Below, one piece after another: positions 30,186-38,845 of a stretch of DNA of 64,000 nucleotides. The DNA is taken from positions 620,001-684,000 of the forward strand of contig NZ_JAWXYB010000018.1 in assembly GCF_033842475.1 (NCBI RefSeq), given 5' to 3'. Source of the stretch: Acidiphilium acidophilum. GTDB lineage: Bacteria > Pseudomonadota > Alphaproteobacteria > Acetobacterales > Acetobacteraceae. Made by a program: the position numbers and the translations under genes. Every line of letters begins with the position of its first letter. Position 1 is the stretch's first letter. The notes under the pieces were generated by a model. The model was not told where the DNA came from. It did no database searches and saw nothing but the letters and a program-made list of their open reading frames with translations.

Positions 30186-31834
30186 TCGCGCCGGTCACCA
30201 TGTTCGGCCCCGATTTCCCCTTCGCCTATGATGAGTTCCTGTCCCACCGGGCCGGTCTCGGTCAGCTTCCCGCCGCCGCGCACGGCACCGAAATCGCGAT
30301 CATCGGTGCGGGAATCGCCGGCATCGTCGCGGGCCACGAGCTGATGAAGCTCGGTCTCAAGCCGGTCCTGTATGAAAGCGACCGGATCGGCGGTCGCCTG
30401 CGCTCCGAACCGTTCAAGGACGGGGCAGGGGCCTATGCCGAACTCGGCGCGATGCGGTTTCCACCCTCCTCCCGCGCCCTGTTCCACTATTTCGACAAGG
30501 TCGGTATCGAAACCGTCGGTTTCCCCAACCCCCTGGCGCCGGACACGCCATCCACCGTGATCGAGCTTGCCGGGATCCGGCACTACGCCCGCACCAAGGA
30601 CGATCTTCCCAAACTCTTCACCGAAGTCGAACGCGCCTGGGCCGAAGCACTGGAGGAAGGTGCCCATTACACCGAACTCACCACCGCGATCCGCCATCGC
30701 GACACCGCGACCATCCGCCGCCTCTGGCATCATCTGGTCGAAAACCTCGACGAGGAGAGTTTCTCCGGCTTCATCGCCAAATCCCGCTCCTTCCGCGAGC
30801 TCGGCTTTCGCGCCCGCGAAGTGTTCGGTCAGGTCGGTTTCGGCACCGGCGGCTGGGATACCGACTTCCCCAATTCGATCCTCGAAATTCTCCGCGTCGT
30901 CGCAACCGGTGCGGATGACGAGCACCGGCTCGTGGTCGGCGGCGTCGAACAACTGCCCCGCCGCCTCTGGTCGCTCGCGCCCGAAACCATGTCCCATTGG
31001 CCCCGGGGCACCTCGCTCGCCTCGCTGCACAACCACGTGCCGAAACCCGGCGTCGCGAAAATCGCGCCCGGCACCGCGCGAAAATTCGCGATCACCGACC
31101 GTTACGGCACCACCGCCGAATACGACGCCGTCATCGTCACCTGTCAGGTCTGGCTGCTCTCCGCCCGGATCGACTGCGCCGAATCCCTGTTCCATCACGA
31201 TCTCTGGATGGCGATGGAACGCACCCATTACATGCAATCCTCGAAAACATTCGTCATGGTCGATCGCCCGTTCTGGCGCGATATCGACCCCGCGAGCGGC
31301 GAGCACGCGCTGAGCATGACCCTGTCGGACCGCCTCACCCGCGGCACCTACCTGCTCGACAACGGGGCCGACAAACCCGGGGTGATCTGCCTATCCTACA
31401 CCTGGAGCGACGATGCGCTGAAATGGCTTGCTCTGCCGCTCGACGACCGGGTCCGCCTGATGCTGCACAGCCTGCGCCAGATCTACCCCACGCTCGATAT
31501 CGCCCGGCATATCATCGGCGCGCCGATCACGGTCTCATGGGAATCCGATCCCAATTTCATGGGCGCGTTCAAGGCCAACCTGCCCGGGCACTACCGCTAC
31601 CAGCGCCGCCTGTTCAGCCATTTCATCCAGTCGGACCTGCCGGAGGCGCATCGCGGCATCTTCCTTGCGGGCGATGACATCTCCTGGACCGCCGGCTGGG
31701 CCGAAGGGGCGGTCACCACCGCGCTCAACGCCGTCGCCGGCATCATCCGCCATTTCGGCGGCACCGCCCCTTCCGAAAACCCCGACCCGATCGACCGCTG
31801 GCCCGATCTGGCGCCGATCCGTCTGGTCGAATAG
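30182..31834 (+). CDS. davB: L-lysine 2-monooxygenase (flavin amine oxidase family)
   Basis: DavB uses FAD and oxygen to convert L-lysine to 5-aminopentanamide, CO2 and water. The 550 residues begin with TMFGPDFPFAYDEFLSH, then the FAD dinucleotide motif AIIGAGIAGIVAG (about 39-51) and GGRLRSE. The middle contains FGQVGFGTGGWDTDFPNS, and the end has FLAGDDISWTAGWAEGAV, the FAD-contacting C-terminal motif of amine oxidases. These match P. putida lysine 2-monooxygenase more closely than tryptophan 2-monooxygenases. The neighbouring davA supports lysine as substrate. Phenylalanine or tryptophan oxidation to an amide remains possible. Confidence 0.9.
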   Translation: MIAPVTMFGPDFPFAYDEFLSHRAGLGQLPAAAHGTEIAIIGAGIAGIVAGHELMKLGLKPVLYESDRIGGRLRSEPFKDGAGAYAELGAMRFPPSSRALFHYFDKVGIETVGFPNPLAPDTPSTVIELAGIRHYARTKDDLPKLFTEVERAWAEALEEGAHYTELTTAIRHRDTATIRRLWHHLVENLDEESFSGFIAKSRSFRELGFRAREVFGQVGFGTGGWDTDFPNSILEILRVVATGADDEHRLVVGGVEQLPRRLWSLAPETMSHWPRGTSLASLHNHVPKPGVAKIAPGTARKFAITDRYGTTAEYDAVIVTCQVWLLSARIDCAESLFHHDLWMAMERTHYMQSSKTFVMVDRPFWRDIDPASGEHALSMTLSDRLTRGTYLLDNGADKPGVICLSYTWSDDALKWLALPLDDRVRLMLHSLRQIYPTLDIARHIIGAPITVSWESDPNFMGAFKANLPGHYRYQRRLFSHFIQSDLPEAHRGIFLAGDDISWTAGWAEGAVTTALNAVAGIIRHFGGTAPSENPDPIDRWPDLAPIRLVE

Positions 31835-31906
31835 CCGGAATGACCCCGGCTTGCCGTGACCCGCGTGCCTGACCATGTTGCGCACACAACAATCGGGGTA
31901 CCCAGC

Positions 31907-32860
31907 ATGAACCACAAGCAACTCGGCAATTCCGGCCTGTCCCTGCCGCCGATCATGTTCGGCGGCAACGTGTTTGGCTGGACCGCCGACGAACCCACCT
32001 CGTTCCGTCTGCTCGATCACATGATCGCTGCCGGCCTCACCGCGATCGATACCGCCGACATGTATTCCTCCTGGGTCCCCGGCCATCAGGGCGGTGAATC
32101 CGAAACCGTGATCGGCAACTATCTCGCCCAGCGCGGCGGGCGCGACAAACTCATCATCGCCACCAAGGTCGGCATGATGACCGGCGCGGACGGTAAAAAA
32201 CTCTCGAAACCGACCATCGAAGCCGCCGTCGTCGCCTCGCTGAAACGCCTGCGGACCGACGTGATCGACCTCTACCAGGCCCATGCCGACGAGGCCGAAA
32301 CCCCGCTCGAAGAGACCCTCACCGCCTTCGCCGGCCTGATCGAACAGGGCAAGGTCCGCGCCATCGGGGCCTCGAACTACACCGCACCCCGCCTCAGGGA
32401 CGCCCTCGCAACCAGCGCGCGCCTCGGCCTGCCGCGCTACGAATCGCTCCAGCCGCACTATAATCTGCTCGAACGCCCGGCCTACGAAGCCGAGCTCGAA
32501 CCGCTCTGCGTTGCGGAAAATCTCGGCGTGATCAACTACTTCGCTCTCGCCGCCGGGTTTCTCACCGGCAAGTACCGCAACGAGGCCGATTTCGCCGCCA
32601 GCCCGCGCGGCGAGGGGGTCAAAAAATACCTCGACCCGAAAGGAAGGCGGGTTCTCGCCGCCCTCGACGACATTGCGGCCAGCCACCGCGCCAACCCGGC
32701 GCAGGTCGCCGTCGCCTGGCTCATCGCCCGGCCCAGCATCACCGCACCGATCGCGAGCGCGACCAGCACGACCCAGCTCGACGATCTGATCAGGGCGGCA
32801 ACCCTCCGCCTCACCCCCGCCGACATCGCAACGCTCGACCGCGCCAGCGCCGATCACTGA
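31907..32860 (+). CDS. Aldo/keto reductase
   Basis: This NADPH-dependent carbonyl reductase has a TIM-barrel fold and 317 residues. The catalytic tetrad is recognisable: Asp and Tyr in AIDTADMYSSW, Lys in IATKVGMM, and His in YQAHADE. Other family hallmarks are GASNYTAPRL and the NADPH-binding IARPSITAPIASATS. It resembles YajO/Tas-type reductases. The physiological substrate is not evident; it follows davB by 72 bases in the same direction and might be co-expressed. Start at ATG 31907 after a GGGTACC leader. Confidence 0.9.
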   Translation: MNHKQLGNSGLSLPPIMFGGNVFGWTADEPTSFRLLDHMIAAGLTAIDTADMYSSWVPGHQGGESETVIGNYLAQRGGRDKLIIATKVGMMTGADGKKLSKPTIEAAVVASLKRLRTDVIDLYQAHADEAETPLEETLTAFAGLIEQGKVRAIGASNYTAPRLRDALATSARLGLPRYESLQPHYNLLERPAYEAELEPLCVAENLGVINYFALAAGFLTGKYRNEADFAASPRGEGVKKYLDPKGRRVLAALDDIAASHRANPAQVAVAWLIARPSITAPIASATSTTQLDDLIRAATLRLTPADIATLDRASADH

Positions 32861-32872
32861 ACCGGAGCCGCC

Positions 32873-33178
32873 ATGATCCACGTCCTCGCCACCATCACCG
32901 CCAAACCCGGCAAGCGCGCCGAACTGCTCGAGGCCTTCCGCGCCGTCCTGCCCCAAGTGCATGCCGAGGAAGGCTGCCTGCAATACCTCCCCGCCATCGA
33001 TACCGACCACCCGATCAGCAACGCCTCCATCGGACCCGACAGCTACGTCGTGATCGAAACCTGGACGACGAGGGAGGCGCTTGCCGCCCACGCCGCGACC
33101 CCGCACATGGCCGCCTTCGCGGCCCGCTCTAAAGACCTCATCGCGAACCGCGTCCTGCACGTCCTCGAATCCACCTGA
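32873..33178 (+). CDS. Antibiotic biosynthesis monooxygenase (ABM/YgiN-like) domain protein
   Basis: The 101-residue single-domain protein has the ferredoxin-like ABM fold: IHVLATITAKPGKRAELLEAF, the EEGCLQYLP strand, and YVVIETWTTREALAAHAATPHMAAF. Members include quinol monooxygenases and haem-degrading enzymes; the exact reaction is unknown. It lies 12 bases after the aldo/keto reductase, so the two probably form one transcript. Confidence 0.88.
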   Translation: MIHVLATITAKPGKRAELLEAFRAVLPQVHAEEGCLQYLPAIDTDHPISNASIGPDSYVVIETWTTREALAAHAATPHMAAFAARSKDLIANRVLHVLEST

Positions 33179-33236
33179 CCCCGCGCTTGCCCAAACCCGC
33201 CGGACCGCTTACCGCGACGGCGGACAAGGAGCGGTC

Positions 33237-34049
33237 ATGCGGATTTTGTTTCTGGGCGATGTGATGGGTCGGACCGGGCGGGATGCCGTGGTCGCGGCCC
33301 TGCCGGGTCTGCGGCGCGACCTCAAGATCGACGTCGCGATCGTCAACGCCGAAAACGCCTCGCACGGTTTCGGCCTCGCGCCGGATATGGCGGATGCGAT
33401 TTTTGCCGCCGGCGCCGATGCCATCACGCTCGGCAATCATTCCTGGGACCGCAAGGAGATCATCCCCTACATCGCCCGGCAGAAACGCCTGATCCGCCCG
33501 CTGAACTATCCCCCCGGCACGCCGGGCGAGGGCGCGGTCGATATCACGCTCGCCAACGGCCGGCGTATCCTGATCGTGCAGGTGATGGGCCGCCTGTTCA
33601 TGGACCCGATGGACTGCCCGTTCCGCGCCACCGAAACCATCCTCGCGCGCGCCCGGCTCGGCGTGACCCACGCGGCGATCCTGGTCGATTTTCATGGCGA
33701 GGCGACCAGTGAGAAAATGGCCTTCGCCCACGCTTTCGATGGCGCGGTGAGCGCCGTGCTGGGCACCCACACCCATTGCCCCACCGCCGATCATCAGGTC
33801 CTGCCCGGCGGCACCGCCTATATGTCGGATGTCGGCATGTGCGGCGATTACGACAGCGTGATCGGCATGGGCAAAGCCCCGGCGATCGCGCGCTTCACCC
33901 GCAAGATGCCGGGCGAGCGCCTCCACCCGGCGGATGGCGACGCCACGATCTGCGGCGCGGTGATCGAGACCGGACCCGATGGCCGGGCGCAACGGATCGA
34001 ACCGCTCCGCACCGGGGGGCGGTTATCGCAACAGATCCCCTCAGCGTGA
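33237..34049 (+). CDS. YmdB family metallophosphoesterase
   Basis: YmdB proteins are di-iron phosphodiesterases, reported to act on 2',3'-cyclic nucleotides. The 270-residue protein has all the metal motifs: LFLGDVMGRTGRDAV, VNAENASHGFG, LGNHSWDRKE, DFHGEATSEK and GTHTHCPTADHQ, plus the conserved MSDVGMCGDYDSVIGM. AAGGA at 33226-33230 supports the start at 33237. Its last 9 bases overlap the converging cytochrome b561 gene. Confidence 0.92.
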   Translation: MRILFLGDVMGRTGRDAVVAALPGLRRDLKIDVAIVNAENASHGFGLAPDMADAIFAAGADAITLGNHSWDRKEIIPYIARQKRLIRPLNYPPGTPGEGAVDITLANGRRILIVQVMGRLFMDPMDCPFRATETILARARLGVTHAAILVDFHGEATSEKMAFAHAFDGAVSAVLGTHTHCPTADHQVLPGGTAYMSDVGMCGDYDSVIGMGKAPAIARFTRKMPGERLHPADGDATICGAVIETGPDGRAQRIEPLRTGGRLSQQIPSA

Positions 34050-34586
34050 CCGGCGCGGCATCATCCGAATCAGAATCCGCTCCCCGCGCATCTGGTGGCG
34101 GATCGCACCGCCGACATGCAGCACCAGCAGCACGAGCAGGGTAATCCCACCCCAGAAATGCAGGAATGCGAAATCGCTGTGGATCGTCCTGCTCTTGCTC
34201 ACCAGCGTCGGCAGATCGAACAATCCGAAAAACGGCACCTTGCCGCCATGAGCCTCGACGAACAGCACCCCGAATACCGGCATCGCGAACAGCAGCACAT
34301 AGAACAGAATTTGCGTCGTCCCCGACGCCATGCGGATCGCGGGCGACACGCTGCCGGGCAATGGCGGGGCTTGCCCGCTCAGCCGAACCGCCACGCGCAG
34401 CACCATCAAGGCCAGAATGATCAGCCCGAAACTCATATGGAGCATCGCCGTCGTCGGGCGGAGAGATTTGGGCAGCACATCGTAATGCAGCAGCAGCCCG
34501 ACGATCAAAAGCCCGATCACCGTGAGCGCGATCAGCCAATGCAGGGCCTGGGCAAGCGGGCGATAGCGTGGTTCCATCCGGTTCAT
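34041..34586 (-). CDS. Cytochrome b561-like membrane protein
   Basis: This 181-residue, four-helix inner-membrane dihaem b-type cytochrome family typically passes electrons between quinone and periplasmic partners. Haem-ligand histidines are likely in ALHWLIALT, in the LHYDVLP/MLHMSFGLI stretch, in TIHSDFAFLHFW and in VLHVGGAIRHQ. An AAGGAGAC site sits just before the ATG at 34586; the second ATG (34577, MEPRYRPLAQ) has better spacing and may be the true start. Confidence 0.9.
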   Translation of the reverse strand: MNRMEPRYRPLAQALHWLIALTVIGLLIVGLLLHYDVLPKSLRPTTAMLHMSFGLIILALMVLRVAVRLSGQAPPLPGSVSPAIRMASGTTQILFYVLLFAMPVFGVLFVEAHGGKVPFFGLFDLPTLVSKSRTIHSDFAFLHFWGGITLLVLLVLHVGGAIRHQMRGERILIRMMPRRSR

Positions 34587-34618
34587 GTCTCCTTATCCGA
34601 AATAATAATTAACGATCA

Positions 34619-35683
34619 ATGAACAACCGGTCCATGTCTGCAATATTACAAAACGCCGGGTCCTTGGCCGCACATGCGGATTGGAGCGTCGATCCCCGCA
34701 AACGCTGGATCACCACGGCACGCGGCATTGATGGAAGCTGGCATCTCGCCGCCCCCGAGCCGGTCGCCGAACCGCAGACCCTGATCGCCCGCCTCCGCGC
34801 GGCGGCGAACGGCGCACCCGTCGCCCTCGGGGTCGATTTCCCGCTCGGCCTGCCGCGCGCCTATGCCGCAAAAATCGGCATCACGAGTTTCCCCGACTGG
34901 CTGCGCGGCCTCCACCCCGATCTGCCGCTGTTCGAGCCCTGCCGCACGATCGACGATGTCAGCCTCGACCGTCCATTCTACCCGCGCTCCAGCGTTGCCG
35001 GTGCCGGTCAGATGGCCCGCCTCGCCACCGCTCTCGGCCTCGCGGACACGAGCGCCCTGCATCGCGCCGTCGACCTGCGCACCGCCAACCGCCCTGCCGG
35101 CGCCGCGCTGTTCTGGACCATGGGGGCCAACCAGTGCGGCAAAGCCGCCCTCGCCGCGTGGCGCGATTGCCTGCTCCCCGCCTTCGTGCAGAAGCAGCCG
35201 GTCGCCATCTGGCCCTATGAGGGGTCGTTCAACGCGCTGCTCGCCCCCGGCACCGTCGCCCTCGCAGAAACCTATCCCGCCGAAGCGCTGGTCCAGCTCG
35301 GCCTGCAACGCCCCCGCAGCAAGCGCCGCCAGTCCGATCGCGCGTCCCTGTCCGGCCCGATCATGGCGGTCATGCACGCGCTCGACGCCACGCCGGAACC
35401 CGCACTGGCCGCCGGGATCACCCAGGGTTTCGGCGCGACCCCCGACGGTGAGGACCGGTTCGACAGCCTGCTCGGCGTCCTGTCGGTCATCCGGGTCATC
35501 CGCGGCGCGCCGGACGGCATGCCGCCCGACCCGGTCATCCGCGCGGTCGAGGGCTGGGTTCTGGGGCAGGTCGATCCACCGCTGATTCGAGCCCCCGCAT
35601 CAGATCGGCCGCAACCGCATCGCCCGCCGCATCGAGCCCCGCGACCACGCCGCGCCGGTCGGCTTCCGGGCGATTCTGGCTGA
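34619..35683 (+). CDS. Unknown protein, DUF429-like (predicted RNase H-fold)
   Basis: The 354-residue product is not firmly recognised. ALGVDFPLGLPRAYA with a preceding WSVDPRKRWI, and later LAETYPAEALVQLGL, recall DUF429 proteins, which are predicted RNase H-fold nucleases. GEDRFDSLLGVLSVI is a conserved-looking helical end. The last 45 or so residues (RAPASDRPQPHRPPHRAPRP...) are Pro/Arg-rich and overlap the converging PaiB-like gene by 149 bases. Either the overlap is real or a frameshift has removed the natural stop near 35560. Confidence 0.65.
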   Translation: MNNRSMSAILQNAGSLAAHADWSVDPRKRWITTARGIDGSWHLAAPEPVAEPQTLIARLRAAANGAPVALGVDFPLGLPRAYAAKIGITSFPDWLRGLHPDLPLFEPCRTIDDVSLDRPFYPRSSVAGAGQMARLATALGLADTSALHRAVDLRTANRPAGAALFWTMGANQCGKAALAAWRDCLLPAFVQKQPVAIWPYEGSFNALLAPGTVALAETYPAEALVQLGLQRPRSKRRQSDRASLSGPIMAVMHALDATPEPALAAGITQGFGATPDGEDRFDSLLGVLSVIRVIRGAPDGMPPDPVIRAVEGWVLGQVDPPLIRAPASDRPQPHRPPHRAPRPRRAGRLPGDSG

Positions 35684-36206
35684 GCTTGCGCTTGCCGATC
35701 AGCCGCTCGATCATCATCACCACGCCCACGATCCCCTTGAGCTGCGAAGTGACGTAATCATCCGGCGCGTCGTCCACTTTCCAGGGCCGCGTCTGCCGCG
35801 CCTCGTGCCGGTCGGTCAACGCCGCGACGATGGCGTGCAGCCGCGCCGCCTCCTCGATGATCTCGACCGTGCCGTAGGCATGCACCGCCTCGTAATTCCA
35901 GGTCGGCACCACTTTGCCGGTCTCGCGTTTGGTCTGATACCAGTTCGGCGACACATAGAAATCATGGGCCTGAAACACCGCCATCGCCGCAGCACCCTCG
36001 CGCAGCGCGCGCCACTGCGGATTGCCCCGCGCCAGATGCCCGATCAGGCGGCCATGCGGGGCCGGCGCGTTCTGCCATGTCAGCGGCAGATGCGTCGCCT
36101 CGATCCCCCCGGTTCCGGCCGAAATCAGGATCGGCAGCCGTGCCGCCTGCATGATCCCGGCCAGAATACCGGCATCGTCCTCGGCAAAGGCGGGCGGGGT
36201 GTACAT
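35535..36206 (-). CDS. PaiB family FMN-binding protein
   Basis: The protein has 223 residues with the PaiB/FMN-binding negative regulator signature: it begins MYTPPAFAEDD, then GGIEATHLPLTW, GHLARGNPQW, the FMN-contacting FQAHDFYVSPNWYQTKRETGKVVPTWNYEAVHAYG, and ends with IERLIGKRKLSQNRPEADRRGV. Bacillus PaiB affects sporulation and protease genes; other members may simply be flavin split-barrel enzymes or sensors. Its start is 13 bases from the end of the aroK-aroB gene. Confidence 0.92.
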   Translation of the reverse strand: MYTPPAFAEDDAGILAGIMQAARLPILISAGTGGIEATHLPLTWQNAPAPHGRLIGHLARGNPQWRALREGAAAMAVFQAHDFYVSPNWYQTKRETGKVVPTWNYEAVHAYGTVEIIEEAARLHAIVAALTDRHEARQTRPWKVDDAPDDYVTSQLKGIVGVVMMIERLIGKRKLSQNRPEADRRGVVAGLDAAGDAVAADLMRGLESAVDRPAPEPSPRPRG

Positions 36207-36219
36207 GCCGCGATTATAC

Positions 36220-37890
36220 TCAACCCGCGCCGCACGAGATCAGCGTTTCCTGCACGGCACGTTCCGGAACCTCCCGGCTGGTGAAGGCGGCACCGATGCC
36301 GCGCGCCAGCACGAAGGAGAGTTTGCCGTCGCGCATCTTCTTGTCGCGCTGCATGTGCGCAAGCAGAGCCTCCGCCGGCCATCCCGCGATCCGGTGCGGC
36401 AGCCCGACCGCCGCCAGATGCGCCGCCACGCGCCCGGCGATCGCCCCATCGCAATGCCCGAGCCGCGCCGAGAGGTCGAAGGCGCAGACCAGCCCGATCG
36501 CCACCGCCTCGCCATGCAGCAGCGCCGCGCCATACCCGGTCTCGGCCTCGAAGGTATGGGCGAAACTATGGCCGAGATTGAGCAGGGCGCGCCCATCGGC
36601 CTTTGCGGTCTCGTGCGGATCGGCCGCCACCACCCCGGCCTTGAACGCGACCGCCCTGGCGATCGCGGTTTCCTGCAACGCCCGGTCGCCCGCCAGCATG
36701 GCCGCGCCGTTGGCTTCGCACCACTCATATAAATCGGCATCGGCGATCAGCCCGGCCTTGACGATCTCGGCATACCCCGCCGCGATTTCACGGCGCGGCA
36801 GGGTCGCCAGCGTCTCGCTGTCGATGATCACGAGGCGCGGCTGATGAAACGCGCCGATCAGGTTCTTGCCATGGCGCGAATTGATCCCGGTCTTGCCGCC
36901 GACGCTCGAATCCACCTGGGCGAGCAGCGAGGTCGGGATCTGCGCGAAGGGCAGCCCCCGCAGCGCCGCCGCCGCCGCGAACCCGGCCAGATCGCCGATC
37001 ACCCCGCCGCCGAGCGCCACGATCGCGGTCTGGCGCTCCGGCTTGAGTGCCAGAACATCCTCGATCAGCGCCGCGAACCGGGCGAGCGATTTCGAACCTT
37101 CGCCCGGCGGCACCACCAGCGTTTCATGCGCCATCCCGGCATCGTCGAGCGAGGCGGCGAGTGTTGCGTGATGCGCTGCGGCCACCGTTTCATCCGTCAC
37201 CACGATCACGCGGCGCTGCGGCAGCACCGTAGCCAGCCGCGCCCCCGCACCGGACAGAATGCCGCGCCCGATCACCACGTCATACGCCTCGCCGGGCAGA
37301 TCGACCCGGATGGTTCGTGGCGGGGCGAAGCGTTCGAGTGCGGCCATTGTCATGTCGGTGGTCATTTCGGGCGGGTCCTCGGAACTGTCGATAATGATGT
37401 CCGCCCCGGCATAGACCGGCGCGCGCAGTGCCGAAAGCCGGTGCAGGATCTCGGCGGGATCGCCGGCGTTGAGCAAGGGCCGGTGGGTTCGCCCGGCGAC
37501 GCGGCGCAGCAGCACCGGCACCGGCGCGCGCAGCCATACCGAAATTCCGCGCGCCGCCACCAGGGCACGGGTCGCCGCATCCATGAACGCGCCGCCGCCG
37601 GTCGCCAGCACGATCGGCCCGCCCGAGAGCAACCGCGCGATCACCCGCCGCTCGCCGGCGCGGAAATGCGCCTCGCCGTGGCGCTCAAAAATATCCGCGA
37701 CACTCAGCCCCGCCGCCGCCTCGATCTCATGGTCGGAATCGTGGAACGGCAGGTCCAGCCGTGCCGCGAGCCGCTTGCCGATCGCGGATTTGCCCGCCCC
37801 CATCAGCCCGACCAGCACGATGCTGCGCCGCTCACCGGGCCTTGCGGCATCGGCCTGATCGTTCCGGGGGCTGTCGGACTTGTCGAGCAT
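36220..37890 (-). CDS. aroKB: Fused shikimate kinase / 3-dehydroquinate synthase
   Basis: One 556-residue protein carries two enzymes of the chorismate pathway. Residues 1-190 are shikimate kinase (P-loop GLMGAGKS ending at Ser35, DSDHEIEAAAG, LATGGGAFM, RTHRPLL lid). From about 195 it is dehydroquinate synthase (GGGVIGDLAGFAA, PTSLLAQVDSSVGGKTGIN, and the zinc ligands in AGYAEIVKAGLI, NLGHSFAHTFEA and LLHGEAVAIGL). In most bacteria aroK and aroB are adjacent separate genes. Fusion puts steps two and five of the pathway in a fixed ratio. No internal stop or frameshift is seen, and I recall such fusions in other Acetobacteraceae. Confidence 0.96.
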   Translation of the reverse strand: MLDKSDSPRNDQADAARPGERRSIVLVGLMGAGKSAIGKRLAARLDLPFHDSDHEIEAAAGLSVADIFERHGEAHFRAGERRVIARLLSGGPIVLATGGGAFMDAATRALVAARGISVWLRAPVPVLLRRVAGRTHRPLLNAGDPAEILHRLSALRAPVYAGADIIIDSSEDPPEMTTDMTMAALERFAPPRTIRVDLPGEAYDVVIGRGILSGAGARLATVLPQRRVIVVTDETVAAAHHATLAASLDDAGMAHETLVVPPGEGSKSLARFAALIEDVLALKPERQTAIVALGGGVIGDLAGFAAAAALRGLPFAQIPTSLLAQVDSSVGGKTGINSRHGKNLIGAFHQPRLVIIDSETLATLPRREIAAGYAEIVKAGLIADADLYEWCEANGAAMLAGDRALQETAIARAVAFKAGVVAADPHETAKADGRALLNLGHSFAHTFEAETGYGAALLHGEAVAIGLVCAFDLSARLGHCDGAIAGRVAAHLAAVGLPHRIAGWPAEALLAHMQRDKKMRDGKLSFVLARGIGAAFTSREVPERAVQETLISCGAG

Positions 37891-37918
37891 GGTCCGCGCG
37901 GCTTACCACACTCGGCAG

Positions 37919-38836
37919 ATGGCGATAGAGCGACATATCGAGGCATTTCTGGAATCGATGGCTGCCGAGCGTGGCGCCGCGCGCAACACCATCATGGCCT
38001 ATCAGGCCGATCTCGCGGAATTCGCCGCTTTCTGCGCGGCCCATGGTGCCGCCCCCGCGACCGCCAACCCGGATGTCGTCGCCGCCTTCCTCACCGATAT
38101 CGCCGCCCGCGGCCTCGCCGCGCGCACCCAGGCGCGGCGGCTCTCCTCGCTGCGCCAGTTCCAGCGCTTCCTTCTGCGCAACGGCCAACGGGCCGACGAC
38201 CCCACCGCGCTGTCGAATGCCCCGCGCCTGCCCGGCTCCCTGCCGCGCTTCCTGAGTGAGGCCGAGGTCGACGCCATGCTCGCCGCTTCCGGCGAGGTCG
38301 AGGGGCGGCAGGGCCAGATCGCCCGCGCCGGCCTCGAAATCCTCTACGCCTCGGGCATGCGGATCTCGGAAATGCTCGCTCTGCCCGCCAGCGCCCTGTC
38401 CGACGATGCCGTGATGCTCCTGATCAAAGGCAAGGGCGGGCGCGAGCGCATCGTGCCTCTGTCCACCGCCGCGCGAACCGCCGCCGCGACCCTGCGGGAC
38501 GGCCATGTCCGGGGCACACGCTATCTGTTTCCCGGCCAGACCCCCGACACCGCCATGACCCGGCAGGGATTCGCCCTGCTGCTCAAGCGCATCGCCCGCC
38601 GCGCCGGGATCGAGGCCGATCGCGTCTCGCCCCACGTGCTGCGCCATTCCTTCGCCTCGCATCTGCTCGCGCGTGGCGCGGATCTGCGCAGCCTGCAGAT
38701 GCTGCTCGGCCACGCCGATATCTCCACCACCCAGATCTACACCCATATCCTCGCCGAGCGCCTGCAGAAGCTGGTCGAGGCGCATCATCCGCTCGCGCGC
38801 GCGCAGGCAGACCCGGCGCCCTCCAACTCCGGCTGA
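37919..38836 (+). CDS. xerD: Tyrosine recombinase XerD-like
   Basis: XerC/D recombinases resolve chromosome dimers at dif near the terminus. The 305-residue protein has the N-terminal core-binding (SAM-like) domain (FLESMAAERGAARNTIMAYQADL) and the catalytic domain with Arg in YASGMRISEML, Lys in KGKGGRERIVPL, HVLRHSFASHLL (His and Arg), LGHADISTTQ, and the nucleophile Tyr in IYTHI. The ATG at 37919 (MAIERHIEAF) is the usual start; an upstream start overlaps aroKB. XerD is favoured over XerC by overall pattern, but this is not certain. It converges on flhG with 9 bases between. Confidence 0.93.
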   Translation: MAIERHIEAFLESMAAERGAARNTIMAYQADLAEFAAFCAAHGAAPATANPDVVAAFLTDIAARGLAARTQARRLSSLRQFQRFLLRNGQRADDPTALSNAPRLPGSLPRFLSEAEVDAMLAASGEVEGRQGQIARAGLEILYASGMRISEMLALPASALSDDAVMLLIKGKGGRERIVPLSTAARTAAATLRDGHVRGTRYLFPGQTPDTAMTRQGFALLLKRIARRAGIEADRVSPHVLRHSFASHLLARGADLRSLQMLLGHADISTTQIYTHILAERLQKLVEAHHPLARAQADPAPSNSG

Positions 38837-38845
38837 TCTCCCGCC

